From DASZCR01 sp964246705 (GTDB lineage Bacteria > Acidobacteriota > Blastocatellia > Pyrinomonadales > Pyrinomonadaceae): a DNA stretch of 64,000 nt. The notes under the pieces were generated by a model. That model was not told the DNA's origin. It did not search any database and worked only from the letters and a program-made list of their open reading frames with translations. The translations under genes and the position numbers were made by a program. Below are positions 8,500-17,639 of the stretch, in pieces (position 1 is the first letter of the stretch; each line of letters begins with the position of its first letter). The DNA is taken from positions 22,988-86,987 of the forward strand of contig CAXTRQ010000002.1 of the NCBI GenBank assembly GCA_964246705.1, given 5' to 3'.

Positions 8500-9639
8500 A
8501 TGGGTTTCTCAACAACAGCAATTCACGCGGGCAATGCACCCGACCCGACGACGGGCGCGGTGGCCGTTCCGATTTATCAAACCTCAACCTACGCGCAAGA
8601 CGGCCTCGGGCGAAACAAGGGTTATGAGTACGCGCGGACACAGAATCCGACGCGGCTCGCCGTCGAGCAGAACCTTGCGGCGCTCGAAGGCGCACGCTTC
8701 GGTTACGCGTTCGCGTCGGGCATGGCGGCCATTGACGCCACGCTCCGGCTCATCAAAGCCGGCGAGCACGTCATCGTCTCCGACAATACTTACGGCGGCA
8801 CGTTTCGCCTCTTTAGTCGCATTCTGGCGAATTACAATATCGAGTTCAGTTTCGTGGATACGTCGGATGCGGCGAACGTCGAGGCGGCGATTCAAGAGAA
8901 TACGCGGATGGTCTTTCTTGAAACGCCGACCAATCCGGTGATGATCGTCACGGACATGCAGGCCGTCTCGGATGTCGCGCATCGTGCGGGCGCGCGCGTC
9001 GTGTGCGATAACACTTTCATGTCGCCCTACCTCCAACGCCCGCTTGAGTTCGGCGTGGACATCGTTGTTCATTCGACGACTAAATATTTGAACGGACATT
9101 CGGACGGCATCGGCGGGGTCGTCGTCCTTAATGATGAGAAGGATGCTGAATGGTTGCAGTTTGTGCAGAACAGCGTGGGCGCGATTCTCTCGCCGTTCGA
9201 TTCGTTTCTCGTCCTGCGCGGCACGAAGACGCTGGCCTTGAGGATGGAACAGCATGACCGTTCCGGGCGCGCGGTCGCGGCTTTTCTGGAAGAGCATCCG
9301 AAAGTTGAAAAGATTTACTATCCCGGCTCGCTTTCACACCGCCAGCACGATTTGGCGAAGCGGCAGCAGAAGGGTTTCGGCGGCATGGTCGCCTTTGATA
9401 TCGGCTCGCTTGAAAACGCGCGCACAGTTCTCGAATCGGTTAAACTCTGCACGCTGGCAGAAAGTCTGGGAGGCGTCGAGACTCTGATTTCGCATCCGGC
9501 GACGATGACGCACGCCTCCGTCCTGCCGGAGACGCGCCAGCGCATCGGCATCACGGATGGATTGGTACGCATCTCGGTCGGCCTCGAAGATACGGACGAC
9601 ATCATCGCCGATCTGGATCAGGCATTGGATAAGATATAG
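8500..9639 (+). CDS. Cystathionine gamma-synthase / gamma-lyase family PLP enzyme
   Basis: Cys/Met-metabolism PLP enzyme (fold type I), 379 aa. It begins MGFSTTAIHAG, has YEYARTQNPT, SGMAAI, DNTYGG(T) and the PLP Lys in HSTTKYLNGHSD (K195). It either makes cystathionine from an activated homoserine or cleaves it to cysteine; the two activities are not separable by eye. The adjacent beta-synthase-type gene suggests a two-step sulfur-transfer unit. The region before the ATG is an inverted heptamer repeat rather than a Shine-Dalgarno. Confidence 0.92.
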   Translation: MGFSTTAIHAGNAPDPTTGAVAVPIYQTSTYAQDGLGRNKGYEYARTQNPTRLAVEQNLAALEGARFGYAFASGMAAIDATLRLIKAGEHVIVSDNTYGGTFRLFSRILANYNIEFSFVDTSDAANVEAAIQENTRMVFLETPTNPVMIVTDMQAVSDVAHRAGARVVCDNTFMSPYLQRPLEFGVDIVVHSTTKYLNGHSDGIGGVVVLNDEKDAEWLQFVQNSVGAILSPFDSFLVLRGTKTLALRMEQHDRSGRAVAAFLEEHPKVEKIYYPGSLSHRQHDLAKRQQKGFGGMVAFDIGSLENARTVLESVKLCTLAESLGGVETLISHPATMTHASVLPETRQRIGITDGLVRISVGLEDTDDIIADLDQALDKI

Positions 9640-9664
9640 TAGCGGCGGGCGAGCGGGCGACAAG

Positions 9665-9717
9665 TTAAAAACAGCTTGGCGCTCATCATTTGTCACGCGT
9701 CACTTATCACTTCACTT
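9665..9717 (+). repeat. Heptamer repeat, one arm, abutting a start codon
   Basis: AAAAACAGCTT near 9667 resembles the core of copies 1 and 2. TCACGCG, TCACTTA, TCACTTC (9693-9713) are degenerate heptamers ending four bases before the ATG at 9718. No clear complementary left arm is visible. Confidence 0.6.
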
Positions 9718-10656
9718 ATGAACGTTGAGGTTTACGCCAAAACCGATGTGGGTCGGGTCAGGTCGGGCAACGAGGACAATTTCCTCGTGCTTGATTTGAC
9801 GGCTGCGCGCGCGTGGACGGGTTCTGATAAAACAGAGTGTCCGGCTGAACTGCGCCGTTTCGAGTTGGGAGCGAAGGGCGTCGTCTTCGTCGTCTCGGAC
9901 GGGATGGGCGGCGCGCTCGCGGGCGACGTGGCGAGCCGCATGGCGGTCGAGACCGTGCGCGACATGCTGCTCGGAAGCGAAGAGGGCGAACAGAACGAAG
10001 AGGACGCCTGCGGCCCGAATGACGCTCTGATTGATTGCCTGCGTAACGCCACAGACTACGCGAATTTCGCCATCCACCGCCGCAGTCAGGAAGACCCGCG
10101 TTGCAGCGGCATGGGTGCGACGCTGACGGGCGCAGCCGTGACCAACGAGGGACTCGACTTCGTGCAGGTCGGCGACAGTCGCGGCTACGTGATTCGCGGC
10201 GGCGAAATCAAGCTTGCGACCAAAGACCAATCGCTCGTCCAGCAACTCGTTGACGTGGGACAGATCAGCGAGCAGGAAGCCGAGACGCACATGTTCCGCA
10301 ACGTCATCCTGCAAGCTCTCGGCGCGCAGGCCGAACTCGTTCCCGTCACGGGTCGCGTCCGGCTGATGCGCGGCGACCTGCTGCTGCTTTGTAGCGACGG
10401 CCTCTCAGGAAAGATGCGCGCCGAAGAGATGCGCCAACTCGTCGCCGAGGCGAAAGGCGACCTCTCCCGCGCTTGCGATCTGCTCATCAAGGAAGCCAAT
10501 AAACGCGGAGGCGAAGACAATATCACCGTCGTGCTGGCGCGCTTCACAGGCAACGACCTGACCTCCGCCGACTCACACCGCATCACCGTCGAACTTCCCG
10601 CCATGGAGAGCGACAATACGATGGGCGGCGAAGAAGACACCACGCAACACCCGTAA
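9718..10656 (+). CDS. PP2C-family Ser/Thr protein phosphatase (Stp1-like)
   Basis: 312 aa from the ATG at 9718, where the sequence begins MNVEVYAKTDVGRVRSGNEDN, the normal PP2C opening. Metal-binding Asp are visible in NEDN, VSDGMGG, CSDGLSG and GGEDNITVV. It is expected to be a cytoplasmic Mn/Mg phosphatase reversing PknB-type kinases; a kinase of that type is encoded at 2234-4492. A short acidic tail follows the domain. It follows the sulfur genes on the same strand by 78 bp. Confidence 0.93.
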   Translation: MNVEVYAKTDVGRVRSGNEDNFLVLDLTAARAWTGSDKTECPAELRRFELGAKGVVFVVSDGMGGALAGDVASRMAVETVRDMLLGSEEGEQNEEDACGPNDALIDCLRNATDYANFAIHRRSQEDPRCSGMGATLTGAAVTNEGLDFVQVGDSRGYVIRGGEIKLATKDQSLVQQLVDVGQISEQEAETHMFRNVILQALGAQAELVPVTGRVRLMRGDLLLLCSDGLSGKMRAEEMRQLVAEAKGDLSRACDLLIKEANKRGGEDNITVVLARFTGNDLTSADSHRITVELPAMESDNTMGGEEDTTQHP

Positions 10657-10681
10657 AATCAAACTCCATTAAAGTCAAACT

Positions 10682-11185
10682 CTATTCCGTCTTGCCGTCC
10701 GGCAATTCACGCGCACGCCATTCCGGGACTGCGCCGACGCGGCGCACGTAGATGGAAGCTCCCTTGAGGCTTTCGACCACCACGCGGTCTCCCGCTTCCA
10801 GAGGTTCTTCGCCTTCCGCCGGGTAGGCTGTCCACGTCGAGCCGTAAACCTTCACAGCCCCTTCGTGCAGTGCGCCGCGACTCGAAGTGACGACCGTGCC
10901 GACTTTGCCCGGCAGCGCGTCGGCTCCCATCTTCAATCCTTCGGGCGCATCGCGCTTCGTGAAGTAGTTGACGAAGATGGTGCGCGAAGCGGCGGTCAAA
11001 GCAATCGAGACGACGAAGAAGATGAGGAACTGAAGCGGGTAGCCCGCGCCGAGCGCGGCGGCGAGCGCGGCGATTAAAGCGCCGACGCCGAACCAGAGCA
11101 GCACGAAACCCGGCGTGAAGACTTCGGCAATAATCAGTATCACGCCGATCACTGTCCAGATGACCCATGCGAGGTAATCGCTCAT
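10682..11185 (-). CDS. NfeD-family membrane protein
   Basis: 167 aa from the ATG at 11185. Three or four N-terminal membrane helices (YLAWVIWTVIGVILIIAEV and following, ~1-75), then an OB-fold-like soluble domain with LPGKVGTV, GAVKVYGSTW and the GDRVVVE strand typical of NfeD. Short NfeD proteins usually accompany a stomatin/SPFH protein or ClpP-like protease; neither is adjacent here. The upstream in-frame ATG at 11227 adds 14 non-conserved residues. Convergent with the phosphatase gene. Confidence 0.85.
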   Translation of the reverse strand: MSDYLAWVIWTVIGVILIIAEVFTPGFVLLWFGVGALIAALAAALGAGYPLQFLIFFVVSIALTAASRTIFVNYFTKRDAPEGLKMGADALPGKVGTVVTSSRGALHEGAVKVYGSTWTAYPAEGEEPLEAGDRVVVESLKGASIYVRRVGAVPEWRARELPDGKTE

Positions 11186-11243
11186 CGCCGCTCCGTTTCT
11201 CGACCAGCCCGTTTGACTGTCGCGCAATCCTAAACTCGCGCGC

Positions 11244-12164
11244 CTATCCCTTAAGCATATTCTTCAACACGAACCAGACGTTCGCCGGGCGCTCGGCAAG
11301 CCGCCGCATGAAGTAGGGATACCAGTGCTTTCCGTAGGGAACATAGACGCGCATCCGGTAACCGTCGCGCGCCAGTTGCTCTTGCAGGTCGCGGCGCACG
11401 CCGTAGAGCATCTGAAACTCGAACGCATCTTTGGCGATGCCCTCGCGCGCGGCCTGCGTGATGGTCGCATCAATCATGTGCGGGTCATGCGTGGCGATGC
11501 CGTGATAGACGCCGCTTGAAAGCAGCACGCGCATGATGCGGAGATAGTTTTCGTCCGTCTCTTTTTTGTCTGGAAAGGCGACTTCGGGCGGCTCGTTATA
11601 TGCGCCTTTGCAGAGGCGGATGCGCGCCGGAATCTTGAGCAAGTCTTGCACGTCGTCGAAGGTGCGGCGCAGGTACGATTGCACGACGATGCCGACATCG
11701 TTCAAGCCGAACTCGACGCGCAGGCGTTTGAAAATATCAATCGTCACTTGCGTGACGTTCGACGCTTCCATGTCGACGCGCACGAAGTTGCCGCGCCGCG
11801 CCGCGTCCGCCACCACCTCGCGCGCGTTCCTGTAAGTCAACTCCGGGTCAATGTCGAGGCCGAACTGCGTGAGTTTGATCGAGACGTTCGAGCGGATGCC
11901 GGTTTCGACAATGCGCGCGAGGATGCTCAAATATTCGCGCACCTCCTCTGCCGTTTCGGAAACTTGCGTGACAGATTCGTTGAGGTGGTCGAATGAAGCC
12001 GTGCAGCCGATAGCGTTCAACGCGCGAATCGCGCCGATGGTCTCTTCGATGTCCTCGCCCGCGACGAAGCGCGTCGTCATCTTCTTGAACGGGCTAAAAC
12101 GTGTCGCGAAATCCTTGAGACGTTCCTGACGCGCGAGATACAAGAGAGCGTTTCTTGTCACCAT
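11244..12164 (-). CDS. Proline dehydrogenase (monofunctional)
   Basis: FAD-dependent oxidation of proline to pyrroline-5-carboxylate. The 306 aa from the ATG at 12164 match the short Thermus-type monofunctional enzyme rather than the long PutA fusion. Family motifs: SIKLTQFG(L), RVDMEAS, VVQSYLRRT, RLCKGAYNEP, GIATHDP, FEFQMLYG(V)RR and the C-terminal RVYVPYGKHWYPYFMRRLAERPAN (shown as parts of one block). No P5C dehydrogenase is encoded nearby. The upstream ATG at 12215 would add a hydrophobic stretch not usual in the family. Confidence 0.93.
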   Translation of the reverse strand: MVTRNALLYLARQERLKDFATRFSPFKKMTTRFVAGEDIEETIGAIRALNAIGCTASFDHLNESVTQVSETAEEVREYLSILARIVETGIRSNVSIKLTQFGLDIDPELTYRNAREVVADAARRGNFVRVDMEASNVTQVTIDIFKRLRVEFGLNDVGIVVQSYLRRTFDDVQDLLKIPARIRLCKGAYNEPPEVAFPDKKETDENYLRIMRVLLSSGVYHGIATHDPHMIDATITQAAREGIAKDAFEFQMLYGVRRDLQEQLARDGYRMRVYVPYGKHWYPYFMRRLAERPANVWFVLKNMLKG

Positions 12165-12270
12165 AAGATAGACAATGACCGTCGGTAATAAAACTAAGCT
12201 GCCGCCCGTCCGCACACAGCGCGGGAGAACGACTGCCCTATCATTATAAGTTCGTCACTGAAAAATATAT

Positions 12271-12534
12271 TTAAGTTTTCTTTCCGGGGGGCGGATCACC
12301 TTGCGGCGGGGACGACTTTTTTCCAAACGGGGTTTTTCGCGTCGCCAGATTCAAATACTGCCCGGTGTCAACCGCCTTCGACGGCTGGACGTTGAGCACT
12401 TCGATTCCGACCACCCCTCCGTTTTCGTCATAATCGGCTATCACGCCATCCGCAATCTCTAACGATTGGGCAACCTTCGTAGTCTTATATTTTGTGTAAA
12501 GCGCCTTGGCTTTGAAATCGTGTTCCTGACTCAT
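12271..12534 (-). CDS. DUF2283-like small protein
   Basis: 87 aa. The core (KALYTKYKTTKVAQ... then DGVIADYDENGGVVGIEVL) matches the DUF2283 pattern of a short beta-rich protein. The proline- and lysine-rich tail (PPQGDPPPGKKT) is extra. A good Shine-Dalgarno (AAGGAG) sits 6 bases before the ATG. It follows a DUF4258-like gene by 33 bp; these two families often travel together as small gene pairs of toxin-antitoxin-like layout. Function is not established here. Confidence 0.7.
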   Translation of the reverse strand: MSQEHDFKAKALYTKYKTTKVAQSLEIADGVIADYDENGGVVGIEVLNVQPSKAVDTGQYLNLATRKTPFGKKSSPPQGDPPPGKKT

Positions 12535-12567
12535 AAATTACTCCTTCGGGGAACGAGCACATAAAAT

Positions 12568-12786
12568 TTAATTCCACCATACAGTGACAACACTCCGGGT
12601 CGTCCAATCCATAATTACCGTCACACTTGAAATGCCGCCGAACTGGTTTAAGTAAGCATAGCTGTGCGCCATCGTGCCATGCGCCTGCAAAACTCCAAGG
12701 GTATTAAACGCCACAAATGTAACCCACTCGACGGAGATGCCTCTCTCCACCATTCTTTGTAGGGCATGCGCCGTAAAATATAACAT
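12568..12786 (-). CDS. DUF4258-like small protein
   Basis: 72 aa, beginning with the diagnostic FTAHALQRMVERGIS pattern (family form: F T xHAxxRMxERGI), followed by beta strands (SSVTVIMDW, SVVTVWWN). A GGAGAG Shine-Dalgarno precedes the ATG by five bases. First gene of the pair with the DUF2283-like gene. The upstream region holds a palindrome at 12935-12954, a possible operator. Confidence 0.7.
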   Translation of the reverse strand: MLYFTAHALQRMVERGISVEWVTFVAFNTLGVLQAHGTMAHSYAYLNQFGGISSVTVIMDWTTRSVVTVWWN

Positions 12787-13072
12787 TGCTCTCTCCGCAA
12801 GTTAGGCTTCGCCCTGAAAAAGTGCTCCGAGGCACGGATAGCACGGCGCGCGCGAATTTCGAGCGAGATGCCCAAGTTAAATTGAACAATCAACCACGAG
12901 CGAGGCGGTAGCATGGACTCAAGGAACTTATTAACGTTTACTATAACGTAAACGAACGGAATAAGAAATTAAGAAGCCCTTCAACGATTTGAGACCCGTC
13001 GCTTTCAACATTAATACGCTGTGTGCTCGTAAATCTCGGTTGACGATTGACCACCTTCGCCTTGCTCATCGC
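12787..13072. other. Gene-free stretch with a short palindrome
   Basis: No supportable ORF in this part of the 369-base gap. CGTTTAC (12935-12941) and GTAAACG (12948-12954) form a 7-bp inverted repeat with a 6-base spacer in an AT-rich patch. Its place upstream of the DUF4258/DUF2283 pair fits an autorepressor site, but that is inference. Confidence 0.4.
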
Positions 13073-13100
13073 TTGTCACGGCTTTCTCCTGTGGTATGCT
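13073..13100 (+). promoter_or_regulatory. Predicted sigma-70 promoter
   Basis: TTGTCA (13073-13078), 16 bases, TATGCT (13095-13100). It points to the small membrane-protein gene at 13156. Confidence 0.4.
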
Positions 13101-13155
13101 TGGCGGCGTTTTCTGCAACCCGTGAACCGGATGCGAATCTCGACGCCTCGCCTTA

Positions 13156-13482
13156 ATGGTTCAACGCCGCATGCGCTGGAAACTGGTACTTATCGCCTCG
13201 CTGCTCGCCGCTCTCGCCGGGGCGGGCGCAAGTCTGGCTGTCGCATATTGGCTGCGCGGCTCGACCGTGCGACTCGCCGATATTGAATCCTTCAAGACGA
13301 ACATCGCCGTCCTCTCGACGCTCATCATTCCACTGGCCGCCATCACTTTCGCCAGCATTTTCGTCTACCGCCACACGTCGCGCCGCCGCCCCTTGCAAGC
13401 GTTGGTGACGACGCTGCTGGCAATTATCCTGACGCTCGCCGCCTTCGTCGCCGCAACTGCTTTCTTCTCAAAAACCATGTAA
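13156..13482 (+). CDS. Small hypothetical membrane protein
   Basis: 108 aa with three predicted membrane helices (about residues 10-30, 51-69 and 83-103) separated by basic and short polar loops (RHTSRRRP). Positively charged residues at the N-terminus suggest an N-in topology. No family recognised. The frame is supported by the amphipathic/hydrophobic pattern and an upstream promoter-like sequence; start could also be the ATG at 13171. Confidence 0.6.
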   Translation: MVQRRMRWKLVLIASLLAALAGAGASLAVAYWLRGSTVRLADIESFKTNIAVLSTLIIPLAAITFASIFVYRHTSRRRPLQALVTTLLAIILTLAAFVAATAFFSKTM

Positions 13483-13580
13483 CCACCAGTCTCAAGTGCA
13501 AGGAAGAAAGGCCGCCACGTCGCTACGCGGAACTGTCAGACACAAGCTTTCAGGTTTTTAGTTCCGCTCGGGGGCGTTCG

Positions 13581-14159
13581 TCACTCATCATTTCCTTTCA
13601 GTCCAATCTCTTTCTGCACGGGCTTGAGAACATCAATCACGAAACGGATGTGTTCGTCGAGATTGACGCCTAACTCTTCGACGCCCTGCCGGATGTCGTC
13701 GCGGTTGACGGAGCGCGCGAAGGCTTTGTCCTTCAGCTTCTTTTTCACCGAAGAGACTTCCAGATCGTCGAGGCTGCGCGACGGGCGGACGAGGCCGCAC
13801 GCGACGAGGAATCCGCACAACTCGTCTGTGGCAAAAAGCGCCTGCGCCATCCGCGTATCGCGCGGGACTCCGGTGTAGGTGGCGTGTCCCATGATGGCGC
13901 GAATGATGCGATCCGAATAGCCACGCCCGCAGAGGATGTTCGCGCCCTTGTAAGGATGCTCCTCCGCCGTCGGGAACATTTCGTAGTCGAAATCGTGGAG
14001 CAGCCCGACGAGACCCCATTCGTCTACATCTTCGTCGGGGCTGCCGTAGTGCGAAGCGCAGGCGCGCATTGCGGTTTCGACGGCGACGGCGTGCTGCCGC
14101 AGGCTTTTACCTTTCGTGTATTCGCAGAGCAGTTCCCAAGCTTCTTCACGTGTCGGCAT
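13581..14159 (-). CDS. HD-domain hydrolase
   Basis: 192 aa from the ATG at 14159. It begins with MPTREEAWELL and has His in RQHAVAV, the HD pair in LLHDFDYE and H...D further on (HPYKGANIL, MGHATYTG, ATDELCGF), typical of small YedJ-like or tRNA-processing-like HD phosphohydrolases. The substrate cannot be told from sequence. The alternative ATG at 14195 adds 12 residues in non-conserved sequence. Confidence 0.8.
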   Translation of the reverse strand: MPTREEAWELLCEYTKGKSLRQHAVAVETAMRACASHYGSPDEDVDEWGLVGLLHDFDYEMFPTAEEHPYKGANILCGRGYSDRIIRAIMGHATYTGVPRDTRMAQALFATDELCGFLVACGLVRPSRSLDDLEVSSVKKKLKDKAFARSVNRDDIRQGVEELGVNLDEHIRFVIDVLKPVQKEIGLKGNDE

Positions 14160-14490
14160 GAGCGTGGAAATCCTTTCTGTCAAAGCATCTCTCAATATGA
14201 GTTCGGAGCGACAGATAAGTTTCGCATGTTCGCGGGGTCGCTTTCAACAACGCCGCCTCAGAGGCAGGGACAGATTCATGCTCGAAATATAAGCGACGGA
14301 GGCATAGAGGAACAAAGAATTAAAAAGTATGAACATCTCTCCTAATCCTCTTTCACTTCTCTGTGCCTGCGGTGTCTCTGTGGCCATTTCTTGACGGTAT
14401 AATAGATTCTGTCTCAGGGTGGGCTGCTTGCCGCTTCTCTTTCTCATCCATTACAATGGTTTCGGAGTTGCTCACACCGTTGTTCTACCA
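14160..14490. other. Gene-free stretch upstream of the heme cluster
   Basis: About 330 bases between two divergent genes with no convincing ORF. A TATAAT box lies at 14398-14403, suited to the plus-strand heme genes, but the -35 region 17 bases upstream (TCTCTG) is weak. Simple TCTCTGTG-like repetition is seen near 14350-14385. Confidence 0.3.
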
Positions 14491-15306
14491 ATGAAGCCTC
14501 TTTTATACGTAGCGCTCGCAGCCTATGTCGTTGCGGCAATCCATTCAATCTTAACGTTCGTCACTAAGCGGCGTACGGCTGAGCGCATCACTATCGCCTC
14601 GCTCGCCTTCGGTTTCGCCGCGCACACGGCGGCGTTACTGCTCGACTGGGCGCAGGACGGTCATTACCCGCTCTTTCACCTGCACGAGACGATTTCGTTT
14701 CTCGCGTGGGCGCTCGTCATCGCCTACGGTCTGGCGATTTATCGCTACCGGATACAGGCGCTCGGACTCTTTCTGCTGCCGCTCGCCTCTCTGCTCGTCC
14801 TTCTCTCAAACTTCGCGCGCGGCGACTCAGGTCTGCCAGCCACGCGTGTCACAGAGGGCAGCGCCGCATGGCTCTTCCCCGTCCATACGACGATGTTGCT
14901 CGCCGCCTACACCTCTTTCTTCGTCGCCTTTGCCGCCAGCGTGATGTACTTGTGGCAGGAACGAGAACTGAAGAACAAGACTTTCAGCGCGCTCTTTCAT
15001 CGTCTGCCGTCTCTGACGACCGTTGACGACATTGGGACGACGACGGCGAGTATCGGTTTTACGCTGCTGACGCTCGGCATCATCACGGGCATGATCTGGT
15101 CGACGGCGCGCAGTGGTCACCTCTGGCACAACGACCCCATCGAGTTCGCTGCGTTGCTCACATGGGTACTGTACCTGACGCTTTTACACTATCGCACGCA
15201 ATGGCGCGGACGCCGCGCCGCATGGCTCGGCATCGCCGGATTCGCGCTCGTGCTCTGCACCTTCATCGGCGCATTCTTCCTCGGCGGCTATCATGTTTTC
15301 GGATAA
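14491..15306 (+). CDS. CcsA/HemX-type cytochrome c assembly family membrane protein
   Basis: 271 aa from the ATG at 14491, with about eight membrane helices. It carries a periplasmic histidine and tryptophan-containing loop (HLHETISFLAWAL) and WLFPVHTTMLL, then SGHLWHNDPIEFAALLTW near the C-terminus, all typical of the CcsA/CcmC/HemX superfamily. Only 8 bp precede hemA; this hemX-hemA order is common in many phyla, where HemX modulates HemA level. Whether this copy handles heme for cytochromes or acts on HemA is not decided by sequence. Confidence 0.85.
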   Translation: MKPLLYVALAAYVVAAIHSILTFVTKRRTAERITIASLAFGFAAHTAALLLDWAQDGHYPLFHLHETISFLAWALVIAYGLAIYRYRIQALGLFLLPLASLLVLLSNFARGDSGLPATRVTEGSAAWLFPVHTTMLLAAYTSFFVAFAASVMYLWQERELKNKTFSALFHRLPSLTTVDDIGTTTASIGFTLLTLGIITGMIWSTARSGHLWHNDPIEFAALLTWVLYLTLLHYRTQWRGRRAAWLGIAGFALVLCTFIGAFFLGGYHVFG

Positions 15307-15314
15307 CAGTTTTC

Positions 15315-16592
15315 ATGTCAATCGTTCTCGTCGGACTCAATCATAAAAGCGCGCCGGTTGAAGTGCGCGAGCGGCTCGCGCTCTCCGAGGACGCGTGCGC
15401 CGAGAGTCTGCATAGTCTCGTGGACGGCAAGATTATCCGCGAGGGCTTGATTGTTTCGACCTGTAATCGCGTCGAGATTCTGACGGCGACGGGGCGCGAA
15501 CAGGGCGCGGAAGCCGCCTCGCGCCTGAGCGGATTTCTGAACGAGAATTCGTGCGTCTCGCCTGAAGAGACTTTCGATAAGCATCTCTACACGCATGCTG
15601 ACGAAGCGGCTGTGCGCCATGTTTTCCGTGTCGCCTCTTCGCTCGACTCGATGGTGGTCGGCGAGCCGCAGGTGCTCGGTCAGGTGCGCCGCGCTTATTC
15701 GCTGGCGGTCACGGCGGGCACGGCGGGGCGTGTCCTGCATCGTCTCGTGCATCACGCTTTGCGCGTCGCCAAGCGCGTGCGGACGGAGACGGGGATTGCC
15801 GCTTCGGCTGTCTCAATCAGTTTCACGGCGGTCGAGTTAGGGCGAAAGATTTTCGGCTCGTTGAAGGGCGCGACCGTGCTGCTCGTCGGGGCGGGCGAGA
15901 TGGCCGAGTTGGCCGCGCAACATCTGGCGAGCGCGGGCGCGGCGCGCGTGCTCGTCACGAACCGGACGCTGGAGGCAGCGCAAAAACTGGCGACCAAATT
16001 CGGCGGGACGGCAGTAGATTATTCACAACTCGCGGCGCACCTCGCGGAAGCCGACATCATCATCTGTTCGACCGCCGCGACCGGCTACGTCGTCACCGCC
16101 GAGATGGCTGGCGCGGCACGCATCGCGCGTCGCAATCGTCCGGCCTTCTTCATTGACATCAGCGTTCCGCGCAACGTCGACCCGAAGGTCGGCGAACTCG
16201 ACAATTTGTTCCTCTTCGACGTGGACGACCTCGAAGCAGTCGTCGCTTCAAATATCCGCGAGCGCGAACGCGAGGCCGAGCGCGCCGAACTGATTATCAA
16301 ATCCGAGGTGATGCAGTTCCAGCAGGCTTTGAGAAATCTCGACATCGGCCCGACGGTCGGCGCGCTGCGCGAAAAATTACAACGTCTCGCGCTCGACGAA
16401 TTCGAGCGGCATCGCAGTCGCCTCGGCACGCTCACGCCCGAACAGGAGCGCGCCATCCAGGCGATGCTGATTTCCTCCGTCAATAAAATTTCACATCCCG
16501 TCATTCATCGCATGCGCCGTTCCTACGACACGGGCGAGGACGAAAACGTACAGGCATGGCGCGACATCTTCGGACTTGAAGAAATCGAATAG
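15315..16592 (+). CDS. hemA: Glutamyl-tRNA reductase
   Basis: NADPH-dependent reduction of glutamyl-tRNA to glutamate-1-semialdehyde, the first step of C5 heme biosynthesis. 425 aa from the ATG at 15315, where the family start MSIVLVGLNHKSAP lies; an in-frame extension to 15162 overlaps the upstream gene and is not used. Catalytic Cys50 is in STCNRVE. NADPH loop VLLVGAGEMAE, then the C-terminal dimerisation helix ending VQAWRDIFGL. Followed by hemC and hemD on the same strand. Confidence 0.97.
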   Translation: MSIVLVGLNHKSAPVEVRERLALSEDACAESLHSLVDGKIIREGLIVSTCNRVEILTATGREQGAEAASRLSGFLNENSCVSPEETFDKHLYTHADEAAVRHVFRVASSLDSMVVGEPQVLGQVRRAYSLAVTAGTAGRVLHRLVHHALRVAKRVRTETGIAASAVSISFTAVELGRKIFGSLKGATVLLVGAGEMAELAAQHLASAGAARVLVTNRTLEAAQKLATKFGGTAVDYSQLAAHLAEADIIICSTAATGYVVTAEMAGAARIARRNRPAFFIDISVPRNVDPKVGELDNLFLFDVDDLEAVVASNIREREREAERAELIIKSEVMQFQQALRNLDIGPTVGALREKLQRLALDEFERHRSRLGTLTPEQERAIQAMLISSVNKISHPVIHRMRRSYDTGEDENVQAWRDIFGLEEIE

Positions 16593-16657
16593 TAGGTTAG
16601 AGGCCGGTTTTTAAAAGACCGATTCTTACTAACCTCTGCCCTTTGATCCTTGTGGTT

Positions 16658-17608
16658 ATGAAAGAACAGCTTATCATCGGCTCGCGCGGCTCGCGGCTCG
16701 CGCTCTGGCAGGCAGAGTGGGTGAAGGCGCGGCTCGAAGCTCTCGATGCACAGGTCGCGGTTCGTATCGAGATTATCAAAACTTCGGGCGACGTAATGCG
16801 CGATGTGCCGCTCGCCATCATCGGCGGCAAAGGCGTGTTCACGAAAGAACTGGAAGAGGCGCTCCTCGACGGGCGTATTGATCTCGCCGTTCATTCGCTG
16901 AAAGACTTGCCGACCTTCCTCCCCGAAAGTCTTTCAATCGAGGCCATCACAGAGCGCGAAGACCCGCGCGATGCACTCGTGCTGCGAATTGATGCTGCTC
17001 AAGCGCATACAGACGCAGTGCCTTCCATCGCAGGGTTGCCGGAGCGCGCGTCGGTCGGGACTTCAAGTCTGCGACGCATGGCACAAATCAGGCATGTGCG
17101 TCCAGACCTCGTTATCAAAGACCTGCGCGGCAACGTGGACACACGGCTTCGCAAGTTGGATGCGGGCGAATACGACGCCATCATTCTGGCCGCCGCAGGT
17201 TTGCGACGGCTCGGCTACGAGCACCGTATCAGCGCGACGGTGCTGCCGGAAGAGATGCTGCCCGCCGTCAGTCAGGGCGCGCTTGGCATTGAGACGCGCT
17301 TGGCGGACGACGAGACGAACCGCATCGTCCGGCTGCTCGATCATGAGCCAACGCGCCTCGCTTGCATGGCTGAACGCTCGCTGCTGCGCTCGCTCGGTGG
17401 CGGTTGTCAGGTTCCGATTGCCGCTCATGCGACGGTCTCCGGCGAGCGTCTGCGGCTCGAAGCGTTGGTCGCCGCGCTCTCCGGCGATCAGGTGCTTCGT
17501 GATGCGATTGAAGGCGACCGTTCGGATGCCGAACAATTGGGCGAGTTGCTTTCGGCGCGTTTGCAGGAGCGGGGCGCAGCTTCTCTGCTCTCAGAAGTTC
17601 CGGCGTAA
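16658..17608 (+). CDS. hemC: Porphobilinogen deaminase (hydroxymethylbilane synthase)
   Basis: Joins four porphobilinogens into hydroxymethylbilane. 316 aa from the ATG at 16658. Motifs: IGSRGSRLALWQ, KTSGD, GGKGVFTKELE, DLAVHSLKDLPT, SVGTSSLRR, LRGNVDTRL and the dipyrromethane-cofactor Cys (C250) in LGGGCQVPIA. An in-frame ATG at 16643 is less likely. It lies 65 bp after hemA and 31 bp before hemD. Confidence 0.97.
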   Translation: MKEQLIIGSRGSRLALWQAEWVKARLEALDAQVAVRIEIIKTSGDVMRDVPLAIIGGKGVFTKELEEALLDGRIDLAVHSLKDLPTFLPESLSIEAITEREDPRDALVLRIDAAQAHTDAVPSIAGLPERASVGTSSLRRMAQIRHVRPDLVIKDLRGNVDTRLRKLDAGEYDAIILAAAGLRRLGYEHRISATVLPEEMLPAVSQGALGIETRLADDETNRIVRLLDHEPTRLACMAERSLLRSLGGGCQVPIAAHATVSGERLRLEALVAALSGDQVLRDAIEGDRSDAEQLGELLSARLQERGAASLLSEVPA

Positions 17609-17639
17609 GCGGCCAATCGTTCGCCGCGTATATTTGGAG

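Noticed and set aside
15162..15314. N-terminal extension of hemA
   Set aside because: It overlaps the hemX-like gene in another frame and has no family homology. The family start MSIVLVGLNHK is at 15315.
16971..17639. Long extension of hemD inside hemC
   Set aside because: The protein is Arg/Cys/Trp-rich shadow of hemC. The hemD-like sequence begins only at 17640.
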